Shown here piece by piece: positions 55,857-64,000 of a stretch of DNA of 64,000 nucleotides; within the stretch, counting starts at the first letter, position 1, and each line of letters begins with the position of its first letter. The translations under genes were made by a program, and so were the position numbers. The notes under the pieces are model-generated. The model was not told where the DNA came from and did not search any database. It saw nothing but the letters and a program-made list of their open reading frames with translations. The stretch lies in assembly GCA_030248195.1 (NCBI GenBank), contig JASAND010004096.1, forward strand, positions 124,001 through 188,000, written 5' to 3'. Source of the stretch: Trissonchulus latispiculum (taxonomy: Eukaryota > Nematoda > Enoplea > Enoplida > Ironidae).

Positions 55857-56969
55857 GGTCGTAACTTGATTATATCTAATGTAGCAGCTTGTATTGTCGC
55901 ATCATGATCTTCGAAAAAGTATTCATCTCACTGTATCATTTCATGATACGAGTTAAAAGCAAAAACTTAAGTAGAACTGCGATTTTATCAGTGGACGTAC
56001 AAATCTCAATACTGATGAAATCCTGCCAAATGAGCGGTAACACGAAGTTTAGCAATTTCGCAGTTTTCTGGGGCCTTTTTTTGAGTTTTGGCTAGTTTTA
56101 GCACACGTTTCAGCTCAAACGAAGAAAAACGATCCTTTGCAAAAATGCGAACTTTCATCCTGCCAAAAATCATCCAACTTGATTGGGAAGATGTTCAAAA
56201 CAAAATAATCTCAGTTATGCCAAAGCTGGTCAAATCTGAGCTTAAAGCAACATACTCCAGATAATAGGCATTGATAAATACGCAATTAAACTGTGTATCG
56301 ATTGAGTATAAATAGAGCAAAATTGTTGGTAACATCTAGCAGTAATTTTGAATATACTGATTTCCTCGAAAATGGTCGTTTTGACATAAAAATCGTTTTT
56401 GGCTTTTATACTTCATTCATGTTTTCATCTCAAAATGTCTGCGTCTAAAGATGTGAATCCGAAAATATTAAAAAATGCCAAACTAAAATATTTTTTAATT
56501 CTTGTAATTCAGCCACTTTCTCAGGAATCGGAACCTCTAAGCCGAAATTAACCCAAACCGATACCAGCACCATAAACTGGAATCTTTGATTAAGCTACTT
56601 TAAGCAATTTCTTGGACTTTGATCAATTTCTTTAAGCAGCTATGCAATGACTGAATTTAGTAGGCTGAGTATGATAAAGTGTACAAAACTAGAACATGCT
56701 GTTACAGCTGTGAAACTGTAAAAGCTGTAGCATTTTTGAAGAAATGGCAGAAATGTTACAGCGTTGTTTTGAAATCGTACCGGAACCTGTGGTGAAGTTT
56801 CGTAAAGGGGCTTGCCTCAAGTGCTACTTGCGTCAGAATCGCCATTATTGTACTACTCAATTTTTCTTTTCCAGCAATTTATTGCAATTGATTGATTGCA
56901 ACCAATTGATTGACTTTCAGTGTTTCACTAAATACTGCTACCATGAAAACTTTTTTCCAAAACACTTAC
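55857..56969 (-). other. M13 intron
   Basis: AT-rich, nothing assigned. Confidence 0.45.
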
Positions 56970-57020
56970 AGGCTTCCACACAAGACGGAGTGGTGCACAC
57001 AAAGTTGTCTCCATTTGGAA
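56970..57020 (-). CDS. M13 metallopeptidase exon, first conserved Cys motif
   Basis: The donor GTAAGT is perfect and ends the exon in phase 1, matching the next exon. It reads GDNFVCTTPSCVEA, the C-x-T-x-x-C-V-x-A motif that begins the M13 ectodomain after the membrane anchor. The 5' border is uncertain: acceptor-like tttctacag at 57021, or cctacag at 57051, and the frame stays open to 57144. The exon(s) for the cytoplasmic tail and membrane anchor were not found. Confidence 0.8.
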
Positions 57021-59069
57021 CTGTAGAAACTGGGCCTTTATTAAGCCCAACTGTAGGCAGCGACAGATCCGGCAAATCATTTGTTATTGAATTGCTATAA
57101 TTGGTGAGACAGTTAATTAAGTGGTATATAGTGACTGCACTCATTTCGTCACTGCAATCTGAAACACATATAAAGGTTACGTTTACACTACTGTGGCAGG
57201 CATGTGCGAAGAACGCAACAACCTATAACCAAAATTGTTACGGTTGTCCGTTTCTGGCGGTTGTCTCAGGCGTCGGCTTTCAAAATCTTTGCAAGAAAGT
57301 AGCGGGGGTCATTATATTTCAAGTAAAATTTATACGGTCTTCACAAATGAAAGTTATAAAAATCATAAGTTTAATGCTCACATTGGCAACTTATACCGGG
57401 AAACGTGGCAGCGTCAACTCAGACAAACTGTCAATCTCTGGTTTTATAATTAATAATAATTAAAATTTAGTCTGTTCATTCCAAAAGTAATATGACTAGA
57501 AATAAGTAAATTAAATTTAAAGTGTTTAAATATATACGGCCACACTACACTGATTTCTTCAAACCGTAAAGAAGAATATAAAAATCAAGATCCATATTTG
57601 GTTTTATCGTAATGATCTGCGGTGAAAATCTTTCTTGGCAAGTTTTCGCATGTCGCAATTTTTTGCACAGATGCTAGTTTATTGCTACAACGCTGGTTTA
57701 TTCAAGTTCACATCCTTAAACACTTTGCTTTTTTCAAACTACCGTGAGAGAAGGGTCTTGACCTTCACAATGTCAGTCAACTTCTGTTAAACTTATGTTG
57801 AAAAAAAGATTAAACATCATCCAAGCCTTAGATATATACAGACCCAACAGGACCTTACAGTACAGTAAAGTTTTGGGCAGACTTTACCGTAACAACACAG
57901 ACAATATTTTGTCAGAGTATCACTGTGACTTTCCTGATTGCCAAAATTACGGCTAATCAGTCAAGTTGGCAACTTTTGCTTTGAGTATGAAAACGGAACT
58001 GTGACTGGTTGCATGGCATCGAGAAGAAACTTTTGTTGCAAACGTTTTCGTTTCTGCCTTCCAGTTTCTCTTGTTTTGTTTGCCAGGTAAAATGCCATAG
58101 GCTTAATTCAAGTATTTAATATTTGCTACCCCTCTTTAATTCAGAATAAAGTAGCACTCCATGATTGGAAGTAAAAACACCAATACTGGTTTACTTCTGA
58201 AGAACCAACACTTGAAAAAGGTACCTGCATTGAATCCCTCAAATTGTATAAGCATATGCAGCAAATTCATGGTATTCATTGTTATTTTGGACCGTGGTAA
58301 CTTGGGCGCAAATATTAGTTATAGTTGGCTGGATGAGTGTTATATCTTAGCGATGAGTAATAAGGTCAAGAATGAGCGGGCCATGAAAGCATATCGTACG
58401 AAATGGGGAAACAAGTTCAATGACATGATCTTGCTTTCTTAACAAATATCAGCTTGCGAGGGCGCTCGGTATGTCTGAACTTGCTTCGTTTAATTGAAGC
58501 ATACAACCATACTTAATGTTTGCCTGAAAACAGAAGTCAATCTTCCGTGGAACATGTTTAATAGAATGTTAATTTTATTCCACAGTAATTTTATATATAT
58601 GCTTAGCATGTGCACTGAAAAAACATCATCAATTTGCTGTTAGTGCATGTGGTTGAGGTAGACAATTCCCGGTAGTGACGAAGGGATATGACAATGACAA
58701 AAGTGGGGAGTGTGACCATTCCTCTTAATCCAGCAAGGCTGAATTCAAAGATCATTTGTCAACTGTCACTTAACTCGGCAGGTTGTTTCATCCTTTTAAA
58801 GAAATCTACTGCAACTATGTTACAGTATAGAGTTCATGAGCCTGTTCAATATTTGCAGTATTGTATGCATAACATCTAAGCCAAAGCATGGTAAACAGAT
58901 TAGTGTCATCCAAGATATAGGTGACTGCTAAATCCTAAGGAATACTCACACAAAACAACCATGCTATTCTATTTCTACCTAAATTCCCTATGAGAGGCAT
59001 AAACGCTTGCTACAAGCTCGACCCGCTACAAGCACTAAAACATAGTTTATCGTCTCTGTACAAGTGTAT
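57021..59069. other. Upstream of the recognised M13 exons, unassigned
   Basis: A 93-codon plus-strand frame at 58161-58442 has no recognisable domain. No promoter or membrane-anchor exon could be identified. Confidence 0.3.
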
Positions 59070-59205
59070 GTTGTAGCACTACCAGCAGTGCTCTCAGAGA
59101 TTTGTATGCACACTAGCAGGCGAAGCTCCGAGTGAAGGGCACGAGGGCTTCGCCTGCAAGTGAGCTCACATATTTCTGTGAGCACAGCAAGCAGTGCTAC
59201 AACTG
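59070..59205. repeat. Imperfect inverted repeat
   Basis: Left arm ttgtagcactaccagcagtg ... aggcgaagctcc faces right arm gggcttcgcctgc ... gcagtgctacaact around a short spacer. Arms of about 60 bp, a foldback MITE or relic. Confidence 0.6.
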
Positions 59206-62200
59206 GCTTGTAATAAGGCTACAAAAACTAGAAGACATTTCGTCTTCTATAGTCATGTCTTTAAAGACTGACATTTGGCTTCAAAATTCAGTCGTTTATA
59301 TACTGTTCAACCTATTTTGCATATTTCTTTCGGCAGAAAGTATTATAAGGGGGAGAAATTCTTGGTCATTGCAGTCAGTTCTGCTGGCTGTCAGCAGCCT
59401 CGCTGCATACTCCGACAGGCGAGCAGCGAAGGTTTACTGTGTACCGTGCAATTCAGTTGTACGCAGGCGGTTGCAGCATGGGTCGGTTGCAGTGAGCCAT
59501 GTTACAATTCAAAGTGTATAACATATGTAATTTGAGGTATAAAGACTGCGTTTACAATTATCACATATATAGACAGGCTGTTTTCTTCCACATTTGCAGA
59601 ATACCAATGACTTAAAAATTAACATTGTTGATTTTTATTGAAACCATTTTCGATTTTGGGAGGAGGACATCTGGTTTTGATTTATTTATTAATAGTTCCC
59701 GACTTATTCAAAAATTGGCAGCTTGTCTCAGTTCAAGGAACCGTTATGCTAATAAGCTAATGAAATGATTTCAACGCTTGCTAAGATGAATTGAACCATT
59801 GTAGCAAACTTCCAAGTGCGTCCGAGAATGCTATCGTTCGATAGTGGGTGCGGCGACTACATAACTCAAGCAGGGGAAAAGCGTGGAAGAATGTTAGTTT
59901 TGTGATACAATAATACTCCAATGAGGCTTCAGAAAGCAATTTTTCTTAGGATAAAACCTATTTTGCCCGGGCCGGGCCCAACATTCTTTCACCGGACCCG
60001 GGCCTGACCAGGCCCCCGGCCCTGGGCCCGGAGCCCGTTCTACGGCCCTGAAACTGCCATAATCTATAGAAAAGTAAATAGAGCAGCAAACTACTCTTTA
60101 TAAGAGGTCCTGAAAAACGCTGTTAACACGGCCACGTCCTCTATCGGCGATCGCTGATAACAGACAATAACCCTGTACCAACGCGAGAATAACCCATCTT
60201 AGCGGATGGCTTCCTCATTTCTTATGATTTGGATTGCATTTTCATATTTAACCATCATTGTTCGAACAGTTAAATAGGTGATCTATCGCAACCGAACCCT
60301 TCTGAAACTCTTGTCAACTTCTGTTCTGTATATTGATTCTCTGCAAAACCATGCATAGTTGCTGACAAGTTTATGGACCAACATTCATCTTTATTCAGCA
60401 AAACATAGTGTTTTTGTCTTCTCCCGGACCGAAGCTTTTAGTCTTCATGCTAACCAACTGTCATTTTACGTCTTGTCGCGTCTGATTGTAACCGGCTCAG
60501 TAGTGTATATCTATTAGTGAACCAACTCCCGCTTAGAATGAATTCCGTTCTTGGAATGATATGCCCAAGACTACACCAGCATCCAATAAGTTTGGCTTTC
60601 AGTTCTCGCAAGACAAGAAACATTTTCACAGAACAGCTATAATGCAAATTGCATTTTTTACTGAACTGTAAGGAAAAGTTGAAAAAATTGATGGGGTACA
60701 AAGTGCGAATACAGATTAATTGATTCGTTTAATTTGATGATTTTCTGAGGTAATTCTTTGTTGCTTATTACTGAGCAGGTGTACGTTAACCGTTAACCGT
60801 TAATGGTTAACGGTCTGAAAAATCCGCTCAAGACAAAACCAGTAGCAAAAGCAGCATAGTGATTAAGGTCAGATTCATTGGATTTTCGAGGTGTCGCTGT
60901 GAAAATATGTGAAATAGTTTCTTCGTAAGTCATCATTCAATTGCTGGACCAATTCAAACACTGACATTTTCTGCACTTTGCTAGGATCGATTCATTTTTG
61001 CCAGTTGTAACGGCTCTTTGGCCAATTAGAAAATCAACGCTATTGTGAGTTGAATTAGTAGTTTATTGTCTACTAGCGAGGTTGATTGAAATTGGAATTC
61101 ATTTGAAATGGATATGTATTTACTGTAATCTCCGTGTTGCAACGATCATAACAACCAAACCAAATTCATCTAATCCCCATTCAAATCAACAATTAACATC
61201 GTGCTGACAACTGCCGTTGTAGGACCACCTGAACTGGGGCGTACCGATAAAGACAGATGCATGCAGGCCGACAGCTTCAAAACATAAAACACAAACTAAC
61301 ACTTTGATGTAGAAACTACAACGCTAGAACTAATTTTAGAAATTATATTTGTTTCTGTCACATTTTAAATCCAGAAAACTCTTAACGAAACTAATTCCAA
61401 AAAATAATTGGAGTTATTTGCACTACATCATACCTTTATTTTTATCAACTCATTTGTGAATTTGCTTCCGTACGATATACGAAAGATTGGACATCGAATA
61501 GACAGGACATAAGGGGAAACATAAGACAAATCCCTGCTTAGTTCAGAAAGAAATTGTAATGGTTATACTGCAATTTCCTAAAACTTGAATGTGGGGAATG
61601 GGCAAAAGTGAAATTTTAACTTTAATTTGAGAACCTATAGCAGAATCTTAATTTGTTTGAAAACTTCTATAGCAGTCACAGTTATCACTATTATTGCTTT
61701 TAGACTACTGCAAACTTCTTGCATGCTGACATCAGTCATAGTTAACACGACAAAACCGACGTTGAACACAAGGTTTTGCAATTCCATTTGTAACTTCTAT
61801 AGTTCAAAGAAGGAGGAAAGGCAAGGCAGACGCGACACACGACGATGGGCCAAACACATACGATCTGTCAGGGTGCAGGATTTGCCTGTGCCTGATTTGA
61901 CTGTGCCCTTAATGTCTCATTTTCTGTCATTTTCTGTATTTAAAATCACAGTCTCAGACCTAAATTTTCTGGTTGATCTATGGTATTTCGTTGGATTTTT
62001 CGGGTGGCCTCCTATTATGGCATAATGGCATAATCATTGCTTACATATTTACTAATTATATTTTGCCAGACACTTGGCTTACCAGTGTCGTGTTGCTAGC
62101 ATTTTTATTCCCCTTGCTTAAATTTGACTGCTATTTTAGTTGCATCCAGTCAAGATTGTAGCTGCCATGCCAATTCTCGTCTGAAAAAGCTGGGATTGTT

Positions 62201-62394
62201 ATTGCTGTTGCTGACAATCACAACTATTTTGCTGTATTTATCATTTGCTGTTTCTATATACGCACGTTTGCTGTTTCTGTGAACACTCAGGTTGTCGCTG
62301 GCCGGTTTCATTAAGTATTTGTTCTGTATATTGGGGTTAGACAGACAGGAAGGATCCCTGCTGTGAAACACCTGCTCCTTCGAAAGTCAGAATC
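59206..62394. other. Unassigned region with a GC-rich relic
   Basis: At 59965-60050 CCCGGGCC-type words cluster in otherwise AT-rich DNA, resembling the GC-rich hAT-2 termini, but no matching end was found. At 60785-60812 there is a short run of GTTAACC words. No exon recognised. Confidence 0.35.
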
Positions 62395-62735
62395 TTTGGA
62401 GTCCTGCTCTTTGAAGGTTTTGAGGTCTCAGATTTGAGGTTGTGAGGATTGAGGTGTTGGAGTTTCCGGTTGTGAGGGATTGAGGTTTCAGGTTTTGAGG
62501 TTTGAGTTTTTGAGGTTATAACGTTTGGGGCATTGTGGTTATAGGTTTTGATGTCAGAGGTTGTGGGCGTAGAGGTTATTAGGTAAGAGGTTTTGAGGTA
62601 AGAGGTTTTAAGGTAAGAGGTTTTGAGGTAAGAGGTATTGAGGCTAGATATTTCCAGCTTAGAGGTTTCGAGGTCAGAGGTTGTGAGCTTGGAGGCGTTG
62701 AGGTAAGAAGTTTTGAGGTAATAGGTTGTGCAGTG
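62395..62735 (+). repeat. Degenerate GAGGT minisatellite
   Basis: About 340 bp of imperfect 15-16 bp units of the type aagaggttttgaggt, most regular at 62581-62640. Confidence 0.85.
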
Positions 62736-63293
62736 AGAAGGATCTTTTACCTACTTTACCTACCTATACAACAACTTGATGACTTTGTGCACAATTTTGT
62801 GTACGTTAAAATGATTTTGCAGGTTAATCAGTATTCTATTGACCAAAACAGATGCTCAATTATGCCACTGCATGTCCTTTGGAAACTGGGTCATTTAGAA
62901 ATTTACACAGCAATGAAGATCCAGTAGAGATTAATGAAACCATTTGAAGCACAACCTTACTTCTTCTTACAACAGAGCTGGCAACATATTGTATTGTGTA
63001 AAGTTAACTAAGACAAATCTCCCTCCCTGCACCATTCATCATCCATACAGTTGTCCTGATTTGTATCAAGAGCATATCACATCTCATCAAAGTTGGCAAA
63101 ATTTTTAATTTTAATTTTAATTTCAAAGCTACTTTCTAATAATACATTCTAGGTATGTAGCAAAGGCTAACGAGAATTTCATTTTGAAGTAAACACACAA
63201 ACGTCCTTCATTATGCCTTTCATTACATGCTATGTTCGGGTGTGTGATATCAACAAGATCGGCATAAAAGTAAAAAATTATATTCTAATGCAG

Positions 63294-63441
63294 GTTGACG
63301 TTGTAAAAGAAGGGATCACCGCACTACCAAATCAAGGAGGTCGTCAACGAAAGAGACCATTTATATTTCTTCAAAGTGCAGAACTACCTTCTTTAACATT
63401 TTATCTTGGGAATTGGATTGAAACTGATTTGAAGCAAATAG
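63294..63441 (+). CDS. Exon of an unidentified gene
   Basis: It lies between a strong acceptor (attctaatgcag) and a perfect donor (GTAAGT). It reads VDVVKEGITALPNQGGRQRK and later SLTFYLGNWIETDLKQIG in phase 0 to 1. The amphipathic, non-repetitive composition and both splice sites support a real exon on plus, so the gene continues past the window. I do not recognise the family. Confidence 0.5.
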
Positions 63442-64000
63442 GTAAGTAGTCTGCTACATCTGGTAAGGTGCGTTTGTTAAAGGCTACACACATCTTGCCG
63501 CAACAGTAGTGCCAGAGCTGGAAACTTTCGAAACACAAAAATTAATTTTTCTAAACTTTCTCCATTTATTTTAAACGGAACCAAGAACTAATATATGTAA
63601 CCACGTAAGTAGTTCTTTGCACCCCTCTCCCGGGATGGAGTGACCTTTTGAAATATCCCGACCCAGCCTGGGGTTGTGTATGTATCTCAAACTGACCGTT
63701 GTCCTTTACCTTGACCTTAAACATCTTTGACATTTTGACCTTTCACAATTCCGTCATCAATTACGCTAATTCTATTACCTTTCCGACCCCGGAGCTTGGG
63801 ACCCGGCGTCGGCGCATTACCGGACTCATTCCTAATCTAACCGGGCTACTCTATATACAATGCTTAATCTACCTACCTAACCTACCTACCTAATCTATTT
63901 ACAGTACCTATGTACAGTAACTATACTATAATATAAGTAACTATAACATAAGTATTTCTAATTTGTTCAGGCAGCTTCTCCAAAACCGGCTCAACCGGAT
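63442..64000 (+). other. Intron or spacer of the unidentified gene
   Basis: Contains ccta/tacc and taactata simple repeats (63865-63960). No further exon recognised before the window ends. Confidence 0.4.

Overview
The window looks like nuclear DNA of an AT-rich invertebrate animal. It has spliceosomal introns (GTAAGT-type donors, T-rich CAG/TAG acceptors), animal gene families split over many small exons, tRNA-derived SINEs and a wide range of eukaryotic transposons. No bacterial operon, CRISPR array or intact rRNA or tRNA gene was seen. I cannot name the species; a nematode or other ecdysozoan is only a guess.

Genes. The main gene is an M13 (neprilysin/ECE-like) zinc metalloendopeptidase on the minus strand. 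Fifteen exons were recognised from about 57.0 kb (first conserved Cys motif) down to 14.2 kb (conserved HSP segment), so the gene covers at least 43 kb. Splice phases agree at nearly every junction examined. The zinc site HEITH and third ligand segment ENIAD are intact. The exons between 34.2 and 17.6 kb (central region and NAYY segment) and the last exon were not found. Two plus-strand exons at 5.4 and 7.3-7.5 kb belong to the 3' end of a DEG/ENaC channel gene. One plus-strand exon at 63.3-63.4 kb belongs to a gene I do not recognise.

Mobile DNA by position. 0.9-3.6 kb: SINE-A copies, one split by a TTAA-flanked element. 8.9-9.85 kb: two SINE-B copies, the second split by a GC-rich hairpin insert. 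10.5-12.3 kb: non-autonomous hAT element. 18.25-19.5 kb: deleted PIF/Harbinger element. 20.9-21.3 kb: Harbinger-type MITE. 21.5-25.5 kb: LTR retrotransposon with a gag-like ORF but no polymerase. 32.2-33.7 kb: gag fragment interrupted by a TA-flanked foldback element. 36.9-40.6 kb: decayed Ty3/gypsy pol interrupted by a 933-bp foldback with 9-bp target duplications. 49.0-49.8 kb: second hAT foldback. A TTAA-flanked family recurs at 6.2, 9.9, 52.0 and 55.1 kb.

Most unusual region. From about 26.0 to 32.17 kb lies roughly 6 kb without any convincing protein but densely packed with short, mostly perfect hairpins (stems 5-13 bp, many small loops). Nine of them have different, compensating stems around the same loop, TTGTTA or TTGTTAC. 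A changing stem with a constant loop is what a repeatedly used, selected RNA or DNA hairpin would look like, and I know of no element described this way. The block sits between the LTR element and the truncated gag, inside the span where the missing M13 exons should be.
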